This document shows positions 1-9,372 of a DNA stretch of 64,000 nucleotides, piece by piece. Every line of letters starts with the position of its first letter. Position 1 is the first letter of the stretch. The notes under the pieces were generated by a model. The model did no database searches. It worked only from the letters and a program-made list of their open reading frames with translations, and was not told the origin of the DNA. This DNA comes from Vibrio pelagius. GTDB taxonomy: Bacteria; Pseudomonadota; Gammaproteobacteria; Enterobacterales; Vibrionaceae. The DNA is taken from the NCBI RefSeq assembly GCF_024347575.1, contig NZ_AP025503.1, forward strand, positions 2,604,001-2,668,000. Direction: 5' to 3'. The position numbers and the translations under genes are program-made.

Positions 1-411
1 CTGAGACTTATCCAGCAAGTGCTGCTTGCAGAAGACGGTATTCGCCCAAAAACATCACTGTGCCAACACGTCATGAACCACTTCGATAATGACGTCGACA
101 ATATTGTTGAATGGTCAAAGACCGCCATACCAAAAGACTACGGTCAGTTTTCCCCGGTGATTTTTCAACTCGCTAACGAAGGGGATGAGCTCGCGATTGA
201 GATGCTCAAACAAACTGCAGCTGACATCGAGATGTTTATCAATGCCCTCCACCGAAAAGGAGCCAATCAAGTGTGCCTAATGGGCAGTATCGCTGAACGT
301 ATTCTGCCTTGGCTCTCTCCCGTTGTTCAGCAATGGGTTGTACAGCCTCAATTCGACGCCATCGAAGGTGCGTTGATGTTTGCTGGCAAGCCCGAACACA
401 ACTTGTACTAA
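1..411 (+). CDS. gspK: Glucosamine-specific kinase, C-terminal part (BadF/BcrA ATPase family)
   Basis: The frame is open from base 1, so only the last 136 residues are present and the N-terminal ATPase half lies outside the window. The reading frame shows the tail of a BadF/BadG/BcrA/BcrD-type sugar kinase, with a glycine/alanine segment (GALMFAG) near the C-terminus. In vibrios a kinase of this type precedes the GH20 hexosaminidase and chitobiose phosphorylase and phosphorylates free glucosamine (or GlcNAc) in the cytoplasm. It ends 21 bases before the next gene, so it is almost certainly co-transcribed with it. Substrate (GlcN rather than GlcNAc) is inferred from Vibrio homologues, not visible here. 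Confidence 0.8.
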   Translation: MRLIQQVLLAEDGIRPKTSLCQHVMNHFDNDVDNIVEWSKTAIPKDYGQFSPVIFQLANEGDELAIEMLKQTAADIEMFINALHRKGANQVCLMGSIAERILPWLSPVVQQWVVQPQFDAIEGALMFAGKPEHNLY

Positions 412-432
412 TAGACTTAACAGGGAAGTGAT

Positions 433-2346
433 ATGAATTACCGCATTGACTTAGCCGTTCTCTCAGAACAGAAGCAAAACTGCCGCTTTGGTCTAACCGT
501 ACACAACTTAAGTGATGCCGACATCAAAACATGGTCGCTACACTTTGCCTTTGATCGTTTTATTGTTCCAGAGAGCTTATCGCAAGGCACTCTGACTCAG
601 GTAGGTAGCTACTGCACGTACACGCCGAATGACTGCGAACTTAAAGCCAATAATCACTACTACTTTGAATTCAGTATTCAGAGTGCTCCGTTCCGTTTTC
701 TTTCGGACGGTTTAAACGATGCGTTTGTCCAAACTCACACTAATAATGAAACGCAAATCTTACCCGTAGATATTTCCCCAATTGTTCTGGCCTCTCCTTA
801 CCGCGAACGCACTGAAGTTCCTCAGGTTGATGCCGCGCCATTGGCGCTGATCCCACAACCAAACTCAGTCACAATACAAAACGGGCTCTTCCCTCTAAAC
901 CCAAACACAGCGCTCGCTATCACCTCTGCACTGGCAAGCGATGGTGGAGAGTGGCTGAAAGAAGAATTGCGCACCCATTTCGAGCTATCACTGCCTGAGC
1001 AAGAGGTGGGTGCCATTACATTTAGAGCCAACCCAACACTCGATGATGCTGAATATAAACTCACGGTAACAGAGGAAGCCATAACAGCAGAAGCCGGTAG
1101 TCAAAGTGGTTTTATCCATGCAGCCGCAACCCTGATTCAACTTATTGATCAGCAAGGTGTGGAGTCTTTCTCAGTTCCATGCTGCAAAATCGTCGACAAA
1201 CCAAGATTTAAATACCGCGGGATGATGCTCGACTGTGCACGCCACTTTCACTCACTAGAGGATGTGAAGCGTTTAATCAACCAGCTCGCCCTATACAAGT
1301 TTAATGTTTTCCACTGGCACCTCACTGACGATGAAGGTTGGCGCATAGAGATAAAACAGCTGCCTAAACTGACCGACATTGGCGCATGGCGCGGTCTTAA
1401 TGAAGCACTGGAACCTCAATATACCCATCTGGCACAGCGCTACGGTGGCTATTACACCCAACAAGAGATTCGTGAAGTGATCGCCTACGCCGAAAAGCGC
1501 GGCATTACAGTGATTCCAGAAATTGATATCCCGGGTCACTGCCGAGCAGCAATCAAATCTCTACCACAGATGTTGGTTGAGCAGGAAGATACAACCGCAT
1601 ACAAGAGTATTCAGCACTATACCGATAACGTACTTAACCCAGGGCTTAAAGGCACCTATCAGTTCCTAGATATTGTTATCGAAGAAGTCGCTGCTCTCTT
1701 TCCAAACAAGCTTATCCACATGGGCGCCGATGAAGTGCCACATGGCGTTTGGACAAACAGTCCTGCAGCTCAAGCAGTAATGAAAGAACACGGTTATCAA
1801 GACAGTAAAGAGCTGCAAGGTCACCTATTCCGCTATGCCGAAAACAAGCTCAAACAGCTTGGTAAAAAAATGGTCGGCTGGGAAGAAGCACAACACGGCG
1901 ACAAGGTCAGCAAAGAGACCATCATCTACTCATGGCTAAGTGAAGAAGCCGCTGTCAATTGTGCTAGACAAGGCTTTGACGTGGTGCTGCAACCAGCTCA
2001 ATTCACTTACCTCGACATGACACAAGATTTTGCACCAGAAGAACCTGGTGTCGACTGGGCTTCAGTGATTCCACTGGAACAAGCCTACAACTATGAGCCA
2101 CTCGCGGAGATCTCTGACACTGACCCGATTCGAAAACGAATTCGCGGCATTCAGTGTGCGCTTTGGTGTGAAATTGTTACCCACCAACAGCGTATGGATT
2201 ACATGGTATTCCCTCGGATCAGCGCACTAGCGGAAGGATGCTGGACCCACAAGAACAATCGTAACTGGCTGGATTACCTATCCCGCTTAAAAGGTCACTT
2301 ACCTCTGCTTGAACGGTTAGATATTCACTACCGCTCACCTTGGTAA
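433..2346 (+). CDS. Cytoplasmic beta-N-acetylhexosaminidase (GH20)
   Basis: 637 residues. The catalytic pair of GH20 is visible as HMGADEV, with Asp433-Glu434, which supports substrate-assisted hydrolysis of terminal GlcNAc. Before the TIM barrel there is a beta-rich carbohydrate-binding-like N-terminal region (about 1-110) and a GH20b-like domain (about 135-245). There is no signal peptide (MNYRIDLAVLSEQ), so the enzyme should act inside the cell on chitooligosaccharides or aryl-GlcNAc imported from the periplasm. A Shine-Dalgarno (AGGGAAG) sits just upstream. It is followed after about 100 bases by chitobiose phosphorylase, so the cell has both a hydrolytic and a phosphorolytic route for GlcNAc-GlcNAc. 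Confidence 0.93.
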   Translation: MNYRIDLAVLSEQKQNCRFGLTVHNLSDADIKTWSLHFAFDRFIVPESLSQGTLTQVGSYCTYTPNDCELKANNHYYFEFSIQSAPFRFLSDGLNDAFVQTHTNNETQILPVDISPIVLASPYRERTEVPQVDAAPLALIPQPNSVTIQNGLFPLNPNTALAITSALASDGGEWLKEELRTHFELSLPEQEVGAITFRANPTLDDAEYKLTVTEEAITAEAGSQSGFIHAAATLIQLIDQQGVESFSVPCCKIVDKPRFKYRGMMLDCARHFHSLEDVKRLINQLALYKFNVFHWHLTDDEGWRIEIKQLPKLTDIGAWRGLNEALEPQYTHLAQRYGGYYTQQEIREVIAYAEKRGITVIPEIDIPGHCRAAIKSLPQMLVEQEDTTAYKSIQHYTDNVLNPGLKGTYQFLDIVIEEVAALFPNKLIHMGADEVPHGVWTNSPAAQAVMKEHGYQDSKELQGHLFRYAENKLKQLGKKMVGWEEAQHGDKVSKETIIYSWLSEEAAVNCARQGFDVVLQPAQFTYLDMTQDFAPEEPGVDWASVIPLEQAYNYEPLAEISDTDPIRKRIRGIQCALWCEIVTHQQRMDYMVFPRISALAEGCWTHKNNRNWLDYLSRLKGHLPLLERLDIHYRSPW

Positions 2347-2450
2347 GAACACTAGAAAACCCATTAATTTCGGATACATAGCCACGAGGCTCTGAATCAA
2401 TATTTGTAAGATTAACTGCCGGAGTGCAGTTTGTTAAAAAGGAAATAACA

Positions 2451-4856
2451 ATGAAATACGGCTATTTCGACAACGAGAATCGCGAATACGTCATCACTCG
2501 CCCAGACGTACCGGCACCTTGGACTAACTACTTAGGTACCGAGAAGTTCTGTACGGTCATATCACACAACGCTGGCGGTTACTCGTTCTACAACTCACCA
2601 GAATATAACCGTGTTACTAAATTCCGTCCCAACGGCACCTTTGATCGTCCGGGACACTATGTCTACCTGCGTGATGATGAGACAGGTGATTACTGGTCTA
2701 TCTCTTGGCAGCCAGTGGCTAAAAGCCTCGACGAAGCCAACTACGAGGTTCGTCACGGCCTGTCATACTCAAAGTTCAAATGTGAATACAGCGGCATTAC
2801 CGCAACCAAAACGCTATTCGTTCCAAAGGGCGAAGATGCAGAAGTTTGGGACGTTGTACTAAAGAACAACACTGATAAGCCACGTACTATCAGCACATTC
2901 TCATTTGTAGAGTTCTCGTTCAGCCACATCCAATCAGACAACCAAAACCACCAGATGTCTCTGTACTCTGCGGGCACGTCTTACCAAGAAGGTGTAATTG
3001 AATACGATCTCTACTACAACACTAACGACTTTGAAGGCTTCTACTACCTAGCATCCACCTTCTCACCAGACAGCTACGACGGTCAGCGTGACACCTTCCT
3101 TGGCATGTACCGCGATGAAGCGAACCCAATTGCGGTTGAAAATGGTAAATGTTCGAACAGCGCGCAAACCTGTTACAACCACTGTGGTTCTCTGCATAAG
3201 CAATTTACCATTCAGCCAGGCGAAGAAGTTCGCTTTGCTTACGTACTAGGTATCGGCAAAGGCAACGGTGAGCGCCTACGTGAGAAATATCAAGACACTG
3301 CAAACGTAGATGCTGCGTTCCAAGGAATCAAAGATCACTGGGACGAGCGTTGCAACAAGTTCCAAGTTAAGTCTCCAAACGAAGGCTTAGATACCATGAT
3401 CAACACCTGGACACTATACCAAGCAGAGACTTGTGTAGTGTGGTCGCGCTTTGCATCATTCATTGAAGTGGGCGGCCGTACTGGTCTTGGCTACCGTGAT
3501 ACCGCTCAGGACGCTATCTCTGTACCTCACGCAAACCCTAAGATGACACGTAAGCGCATTGTCGACCTACTACGCGGCCAAGTTAAAGCGGGCTACGGCC
3601 TACACCTATTCGATCCTGACTGGTTTGATCCAGAGAAAGCGGATGTTAAGCCTTCGAAATCACCAACGGTAGTGCCGACGCCATCAGACGACGACAAGAT
3701 CCACGGCATTGAAGACACCTGTTCTGATGATCATTTATGGATCGTACCAACCATCATCAAATACGTGATGGAAACCGGTGAACATGAGTTCTTTGATGAA
3801 GTAATTCCTTACGCAGACGGCGGTGAAGCGACTGTCTACGAACACATGAAAGCAGCACTGAACTTCTCGGCAGAATACGTTGGTCAAACCGGTATCTGTA
3901 AAGGTCTACGTGCTGACTGGAATGACTGTCTGAACCTAGGTGGCGGTGAGTCATCTATGGTGTCGTTCCTACACTTCTGGGCTCTACAAGAGTTCCTAGA
4001 TCTCGCTAAATTCCGCAATAACGACGCTGATGTTGAGAAATACACTGAAATGGCCGCGAACGTTCGTGAAGCGTGTGAAACACACCTGTGGGATGACGAA
4101 GGTGGCTGGTACATCCGTGGTCTAACAAAAGATGGCGATAAGATCGGTACTGCGCAACAAGCTGAAGGTCGTGTACACCTAGAGTCAAACACACTGGCAG
4201 TTCTATCTGGCGCAGTTTCTCAAGAGCGTGGCGAGAAGGCGATGGATGCTGTTGATGAGAATCTATTCTCTGAATACGGCCTGCACCTAAACTCTCCATC
4301 ATTTGCGACACCAAACGATGATATCGGCTTCGTCACTCGCGTTTACCAAGGCGTAAAAGAGAATGGCGCAATCTTCTCTCACCCGAACCCATGGGCTTGG
4401 GTAGCAGAAGCGAAACTTGGTCGTGGTGACCGTGCAATGAAATTCTACGATGCACTTAACCCATACAACCAAAACGACATGATTGAAACACGCTACGCAG
4501 AACCGTACTCGTACGTGCAGTTCATCATGGGTAAAGACCACCAAGACCATGGCCGTGCTAACCACCCTTGGTTAACCGGTACCTCTGGTTGGGCATACTT
4601 TGCGGTAACCAACTTCATTCTTGGCGTTCGTACTGGCTTTGAAGGCTTAACCGTAGATCCTTGTATCCCAACAGATTGGCCAGAGTTTGAAGTGACTCGC
4701 CAATGGCGTGGTGCGACATACAACATCACGGTACAGAACCCGAATGCAGTAAGCAAAGGGGTGGCGTCTATCACCATCAATGGCGAAGCAGTCGAAGGTG
4801 CTATCCCAGTTCAGGCAGAAGGCAGCGTGAACGATGTTGTCGTCGTTCTAGGCTAA
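2451..4856 (+). CDS. chbP: N,N'-diacetylchitobiose phosphorylase (GH94)
   Basis: 801 residues from the ATG at 2451. An in-frame start 27 bases upstream exists, but the AAGGA just before 2451 and the family N-terminus MKYGYFDNENREYVITRPD decide for 2451. The enzyme splits (GlcNAc)2 with phosphate to GlcNAc-1-phosphate and GlcNAc, saving one ATP. The general acid of GH94 is visible as Asp492 in RADWNDCLN. The protein is cytosolic, with an N-terminal beta-sandwich and an (alpha/alpha)6 barrel. The next gene supplies the mutase that handles GlcNAc-1-P. Highly similar in length and termini to the characterised Vibrio proteolyticus enzyme (801 aa). Confidence 0.97.
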   Translation: MKYGYFDNENREYVITRPDVPAPWTNYLGTEKFCTVISHNAGGYSFYNSPEYNRVTKFRPNGTFDRPGHYVYLRDDETGDYWSISWQPVAKSLDEANYEVRHGLSYSKFKCEYSGITATKTLFVPKGEDAEVWDVVLKNNTDKPRTISTFSFVEFSFSHIQSDNQNHQMSLYSAGTSYQEGVIEYDLYYNTNDFEGFYYLASTFSPDSYDGQRDTFLGMYRDEANPIAVENGKCSNSAQTCYNHCGSLHKQFTIQPGEEVRFAYVLGIGKGNGERLREKYQDTANVDAAFQGIKDHWDERCNKFQVKSPNEGLDTMINTWTLYQAETCVVWSRFASFIEVGGRTGLGYRDTAQDAISVPHANPKMTRKRIVDLLRGQVKAGYGLHLFDPDWFDPEKADVKPSKSPTVVPTPSDDDKIHGIEDTCSDDHLWIVPTIIKYVMETGEHEFFDEVIPYADGGEATVYEHMKAALNFSAEYVGQTGICKGLRADWNDCLNLGGGESSMVSFLHFWALQEFLDLAKFRNNDADVEKYTEMAANVREACETHLWDDEGGWYIRGLTKDGDKIGTAQQAEGRVHLESNTLAVLSGAVSQERGEKAMDAVDENLFSEYGLHLNSPSFATPNDDIGFVTRVYQGVKENGAIFSHPNPWAWVAEAKLGRGDRAMKFYDALNPYNQNDMIETRYAEPYSYVQFIMGKDHQDHGRANHPWLTGTSGWAYFAVTNFILGVRTGFEGLTVDPCIPTDWPEFEVTRQWRGATYNITVQNPNAVSKGVASITINGEAVEGAIPVQAEGSVNDVVVVLG

Positions 4857-4930
4857 TCGCGTAATTTAACCAATCGCTCTTGCCTCAGGTCATAAGTGAC
4901 TTGAGGCAATGAAACTCAAAGGATTTTCAC

Positions 4931-6343
4931 ATGATTAAATTTGGTACGGGTGGCTGGCGCGCTTTCATAGGTGAAGAGTTCACTCGCGATAACGTCCGCT
5001 TGGTCGCTCAAGCACTGGCTAACATCATCAATGATGAAGATGCGGCACAAAATGGCTTTGTAATTGGCTACGATCGTCGCTTCTTATCTGATAAAGCAGC
5101 CTGCTGGTTTGCTGAAGTACTTGCTGCCAACAACATCAAAGTCAGCTTCATCGACAAGTTTGTTCCAACACCGATCGTGATGTTCCAAGCGAAAGAAATG
5201 GGCTGTACCTATTCGGCATGTATCACTGCCTCTCACAACCCGGCAGATTACAACGGCATTAAAGTATTCATCGAGGGTGGCCGCGATGCTGATGAGGTCA
5301 TCACCGAAAAAATCGAACAGCAGATTGCTACGCTAACTAGCGAAGACGTTGTGCGCGTCGATTTCGAACAGGCGTTAAATGACAAAGAGATCGAAATCAT
5401 CAACCCGATGAACGACTTTGTTGATTCGATCATCAACTTCATCGATATCGACGCGATCAAGAAAGCCAACCTTCGTGTTCTGATTGATCCTATGTTTGGT
5501 GTAGCTAAAAATGCGCTTCAAACTGTTCTTATCAACGGCCGTTGTGATGTGGACGTGATCAACGACGGTAAAAACCCAGACTTTGGCGGTTTGATGCCTT
5601 CACCGAGCGCAGCAACATTGTATCGCTTGAAACACTTGGTTGCGGCTGAAGGCTATGACATCGGTATTGGCACCGATGGCGATGCTGACCGCCTAGGTAT
5701 TATCGATGAGAAAGGTAACTTCATTCACCCTAACGAAGTGCTACTGCTGCTTTACTACTACTTACTGGAATACAAGGGCTGGAAAGGCTCGGTAGTGCGG
5801 AACATTGCAACTACTCACCTACTCGATAAAGTCGCCGCTGACCACGGTGAAAAGAGCTTTGAGGTTCCAGTAGGCTTTAAGCACATTAGTTCTCAAATGG
5901 AAGCGGATGACTCTCTGATTGGTGGCGAAAGCTCAGGCGGCCTGACCATTCGTGGGCACATCAAGGGTAAAGATGGCGTATTCGCTTCAAGCTTGTTGGT
6001 TGAGATGATCAGTGTAACAGGCAAGAAGCTCTCAGAGCTGCTGGATGAGATCTACTCAAAGTACGGTTATGCATACACAGCCGAGGGGGATTGCACGTTC
6101 AAACCTTCTCAAAAAGAGGCGCTATACACCAAGATTTATGTAGAGAAACAGCTACCAGAGTTTGAATATGAGATTGAAAAAGTCAGCTACGAAGATGGAG
6201 CAAAAGTCTACTTCAAGAATGGTGGCTGGGTGATTGCTCGCTTCTCAGGAACCGAACCGTTGCTGCGTATATTTGCAGAAATGGAAGATAAAGACACTGC
6301 TGAACGTGTTCTTCAAAACATGAAAGCCTTCCTATCTTTGTAA
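4931..6343 (+). CDS. Phosphohexomutase of the chitin operon (likely GlcNAc-1-P to GlcNAc-6-P)
   Basis: 470 residues of the alpha-D-phosphohexomutase superfamily. The phosphoserine loop TASHNP has Ser101, the metal-binding loop DGDADR spans 249-254, the sugar-binding loop is GGESSGG and the phosphate-binding loop is RFSGTEP near the C-terminus. All four signature motifs are intact. Sequence alone would allow phosphoglucomutase or phosphomannomutase. Its place immediately after chitobiose phosphorylase (74-base gap, own SD AAAGGA) makes isomerisation of GlcNAc-1-P to GlcNAc-6-P the likely main role, feeding NagA/NagB. A strong terminator follows. Confidence 0.88.
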   Translation: MIKFGTGGWRAFIGEEFTRDNVRLVAQALANIINDEDAAQNGFVIGYDRRFLSDKAACWFAEVLAANNIKVSFIDKFVPTPIVMFQAKEMGCTYSACITASHNPADYNGIKVFIEGGRDADEVITEKIEQQIATLTSEDVVRVDFEQALNDKEIEIINPMNDFVDSIINFIDIDAIKKANLRVLIDPMFGVAKNALQTVLINGRCDVDVINDGKNPDFGGLMPSPSAATLYRLKHLVAAEGYDIGIGTDGDADRLGIIDEKGNFIHPNEVLLLLYYYLLEYKGWKGSVVRNIATTHLLDKVAADHGEKSFEVPVGFKHISSQMEADDSLIGGESSGGLTIRGHIKGKDGVFASSLLVEMISVTGKKLSELLDEIYSKYGYAYTAEGDCTFKPSQKEALYTKIYVEKQLPEFEYEIEKVSYEDGAKVYFKNGGWVIARFSGTEPLLRIFAEMEDKDTAERVLQNMKAFLSL

Positions 6344-6397
6344 CTCCTTAAGGAAGGGTTTTATACCTAGATTTAACCCTATAGGTGAAGAACGCTT

Positions 6398-6438
6398 GCC
6401 CAGTATCCTACTTAGTCAGTTTGATACTGGGCTTTTTT
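6398..6438 (+). terminator. Rho-independent terminator of the chitin operon
   Basis: Ten-base perfect stem GCCCAGTATC (6398-6407) with GATACTGGGC (6423-6432), followed by TTTTTT. It closes the + strand operon and lies between it and the convergent fbpC. Confidence 0.88.
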
Positions 6439-6470
6439 ATTCACATGAGATTGTTTGTTAAACGAACAGC

Positions 6471-7499
6471 TTAGAAAGCAAGAACGCCCTTGGTATCGAC
6501 TTTCACTGTCACTGGCATGCCGACTTCCAGTGCTTCAGAAGAGGTCGCCAGCAGTTTCTGACCATGCGCTTCAATCACATAACGGCAATGGTCTCCCATA
6601 AACTGCTGCTCCAATACAGAGATAGCGCTGTCTTGCTCATAGCTAGCCAAGATATGCTGAGGTCTCAACAACAACTCACAGTCATTGCCCAACTCGATGT
6701 CCGTTTGAGATTTTGCCTCAACCACACCTAAGCTAGTTTCAAATTCATGTTCAGAGATACGCTGCGCATTCAGGTAGCTACCGCCACCTAAGAAGTCAGC
6801 AACAAACTTGCTCGAAGGGTGGAAATACAACTCCGAAGCAGAACCGTATTGTTCGATAACACCGTTGTTCATCACGGCCATTTTGTCAGCAAAAGCAAAA
6901 GCTTCTTCACGACTGTGCGTTACAAAGATCGCGGTAACACCCTGCTTCTTAAAGATCTTTCTGATCTGAGAAATCAGCTCATGTCGAACCTGAGTATCGA
7001 TATTTGAAAACGGCTCATCAAGTAGCAGCAGATCAGGCTTATAAGCTAATGAGCGTGCGATAGCGACGCGTTGTTGTTGACCGCCTGATAGTTGGTGAGG
7101 GTAGCGCTCGCCGTACTCATCAAGGTGAACCAGCTCAAGCATCTCTCTAACCTTAGCCTGCTTCTCCTTCTCAGAAAGATCTCGCAAGCCAAAAGCCACG
7201 TTTTGATTTACCGTTAGGTGCGGGAAGAGCGCATAATCTTGAAAAATCATGCCAATGTTACGTTGCTCTGGTGGTAACCAATTTTTACCATCATCAATGG
7301 TTTGGCAATTAAGGTTCATGACACCACTGCTCAGCGGAAGCAGACCAGCAATCGCCTTTAGCAAGGTTGTTTTGCCACAACCACTGGCACCAAGCAGACA
7401 TACAATCTCACCGTGCTCAACCTCTAAAGAGAGAGACTCTAAAACCGTCTGAGACTCATACTTACAAGTCAGGTCTTTAATTGATAATGCACAACTCAT
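6471..7499 (-). CDS. fbpC: Ferric iron ABC transporter, ATP-binding protein FbpC
   Basis: 342 residues. Walker A GASGCGKTT is at 37-45, Q-loop Gln87, the signature LSGGQQQR begins at about 137 and Walker B LLLLDEP is at 157-163. The C-terminal 100 residues form a TOBE-like regulatory domain, as in FbpC/PotA/MalK. It powers uptake of periplasmic Fe3+ delivered by FbpA. The ATG overlaps the fbpB stop by one base (TAATG), showing translational coupling. Conserved in vibrios downstream of and convergent with the chitin operon. Confidence 0.95.
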   Translation of the reverse strand: MSCALSIKDLTCKYESQTVLESLSLEVEHGEIVCLLGASGCGKTTLLKAIAGLLPLSSGVMNLNCQTIDDGKNWLPPEQRNIGMIFQDYALFPHLTVNQNVAFGLRDLSEKEKQAKVREMLELVHLDEYGERYPHQLSGGQQQRVAIARSLAYKPDLLLLDEPFSNIDTQVRHELISQIRKIFKKQGVTAIFVTHSREEAFAFADKMAVMNNGVIEQYGSASELYFHPSSKFVADFLGGGSYLNAQRISEHEFETSLGVVEAKSQTDIELGNDCELLLRPQHILASYEQDSAISVLEQQFMGDHCRYVIEAHGQKLLATSSEALEVGMPVTVKVDTKGVLAF

Positions 7500-9124
7500 T
7501 AGTTTTTTTGCTCCAAAGAACGGTTAACGATGATAAGCGGAATCAATCCCACAAGAACCAGTAATACCGCAGGCATTGCGGCCAGTTCAAGGTGCTCATC
7601 CGAGGCGTAGTTATAAACATAGGTCGCAAGCGTTTCAAAGTTGAATGGACGCAGTAACAGTGCTGCATTCAGTTCTTTCATTGATTCAATAAACACCAGC
7701 AAACCAGCGATTAAGGCCCCACGCTTAATCAAAGGAAGGTGTACTCGGCGTAACATCTGGTTGGTGTTACAGCCCATAGTTTTCGACGCCATATCCAATG
7801 ATGGAGAAACCTTACTCAGGCTACTTTCAATACTGCCGATGGCGACGGCCGAAAAACGCACCACCATCGCAAAAATAAGTGCGAACATTGAGCCAGAGAA
7901 GATAAGGCCTGGACGGCCCCATTCCATCGCTTTGGCAATATCATTCACCAAGTGATCCATAAACAGAACTGGAACCATAACACCGATAGCCAGCACCGTT
8001 CCTGGTACCGCGTAGCCCATAGAAGAGAGACGCATATAAGCAAGGTTACGCTTGCCCGGATTCACTCGCTGGTTGAAGTTAACAGTCAATGCCACCAGCA
8101 CACCAATCACAGCGGCGAGAACGGAGACATTTAAACTGTTCATCGCATACTCTCTAAACTCGGCAGTCCAACTTTGAGCGAAGTATTTGTACGCGTAGAT
8201 AAGTAGTTGACCTAACGGGAATAAGAAAGCGACACAAACCAATCCCCAACACCAGAACAGTGCTAACCACTTTTTCCAACCGTTCAACTGATAACGGAAA
8301 TCTTCTCGGCTATTGAATTGGTTTTGAAATAGCTTCTGCTTGCGGCGGCTGTAGCGCTCTGAACTCAATAACAAGATCACGATAACTAGCATGATAGCCG
8401 AGATCTTGGCAGCAGCCGTGAGGCTAGAGTAACCAAGCCAAGTATCGTAAACCGCAGTAGTTAGCGTATTAACCGCAAAGTAGCTTACTGTACCGAAATC
8501 ACCTACGGTTTCCATTGCAACAAGGGATAGGCCAACCGCCATCGACGGGCGAACCAAAGGCAGAGAAATACGACGGAAACTTTCCCATGGAGAACACTTC
8601 AGGAGTCGAGCAGATTGCAACAAAGAAACATTCTGCTCCATAAATGCAGCACGGCATAGCAGGTACACATAAGGATATAGAACCAAAGAAAGTACAATAA
8701 TCGCACCGCTTAGGGTTCGGATATCTGGGAACCAATACTCACCCGGCCCCCACCCTGTGATATCACGCAGCAGAATCTGCACTGGTCCAGCGAAATCAAA
8801 CCAATCGGTAAAGATATAACCTACGATGTAACCAGGCATCGCTAGAGGAAGTACTAGCGCCCATTGAAGGACCCGCTCGCCAGGGATACGGCACATTGCC
8901 ATGATCCACGCTGAGGGAATACCAAAAATCAACGACAAACACATGGTACCGAACACTAAAACCACTGTGTTGTAGGCGTAGGTAGGCATCACTGTAGACA
9001 TAAGATGAGAGAAGAGCTCATCCGTTTCACCAACAGCGGTTGTGAATATCGCTAAGATCGGAAAAACCAGCAGCAAAGCAATCACTCCACTACTGGTGTT
9101 CCATATATAATTCTTTTGTTTCAT
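7499..9124 (-). CDS. fbpB: Ferric iron ABC transporter, fused permease FbpB
   Basis: 541 residues with about twelve hydrophobic segments arranged as two homologous permease halves, the usual FbpB form. It forms the inner-membrane channel for Fe3+ with FbpC as ATPase. The last residues run straight into the fbpC start. It is separated from fbpA by about 250 bases that contain a strong hairpin, so its transcript is probably a read-through fraction of the fbpA message. Confidence 0.94.
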   Translation of the reverse strand: MKQKNYIWNTSSGVIALLLVFPILAIFTTAVGETDELFSHLMSTVMPTYAYNTVVLVFGTMCLSLIFGIPSAWIMAMCRIPGERVLQWALVLPLAMPGYIVGYIFTDWFDFAGPVQILLRDITGWGPGEYWFPDIRTLSGAIIVLSLVLYPYVYLLCRAAFMEQNVSLLQSARLLKCSPWESFRRISLPLVRPSMAVGLSLVAMETVGDFGTVSYFAVNTLTTAVYDTWLGYSSLTAAAKISAIMLVIVILLLSSERYSRRKQKLFQNQFNSREDFRYQLNGWKKWLALFWCWGLVCVAFLFPLGQLLIYAYKYFAQSWTAEFREYAMNSLNVSVLAAVIGVLVALTVNFNQRVNPGKRNLAYMRLSSMGYAVPGTVLAIGVMVPVLFMDHLVNDIAKAMEWGRPGLIFSGSMFALIFAMVVRFSAVAIGSIESSLSKVSPSLDMASKTMGCNTNQMLRRVHLPLIKRGALIAGLLVFIESMKELNAALLLRPFNFETLATYVYNYASDEHLELAAMPAVLLVLVGLIPLIIVNRSLEQKN

Positions 9125-9227
9125 CGCTTAATTACAACGGAGAGGGATAACTCGAAAATGCGTTTGAAAATACATCTCATATCCTTTTAAAAACTAAGGG
9201 TAGTTATACCGATATCGCACTGTGACT

Positions 9228-9268
9228 GCAAGGCGCGAAGCTCAGAACTCACCAGTTCTAGGCGTTGC
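9228..9268. repeat. Imperfect palindrome in the fbpA-fbpB gap
   Basis: Inner arms AGAACT (9244-9249) and AGTTCT (9254-9259) separated by four bases, with outer near-complementary arms GCAAGGCG (9228-9235) and GGCGTTGC (9261-9268). It is non-coding and unlike the U-tailed hairpin 30 bases away. It could be a REP-type element or an mRNA-processing structure. No second copy was noticed in this window. Confidence 0.5.
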
Positions 9269-9290
9269 TTTGTATCAAAAAGTGACTTGC

Positions 9291-9339
9291 TTAAAAACAA
9301 AACAACCTCAAGTCCATAAAGTAGGAACTTGAGGTTGTT
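9291..9339 (-). terminator. Intercistronic hairpin after fbpA (terminator/attenuator)
   Basis: Perfect 13-base stem AACAACCTCAAGT (9301-9313) with ACTTGAGGTTGTT (9327-9339). Read on the minus strand it is followed by TTGTTTTTAA. It lies 33 bases after the fbpA stop and before fbpB. It probably terminates most transcripts after the abundant periplasmic protein and lets a minority run into the membrane and ATPase genes. Confidence 0.8.
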
Positions 9340-9372
9340 AATCAATCTAGGCCGCAGCCTACATCAATGAAA

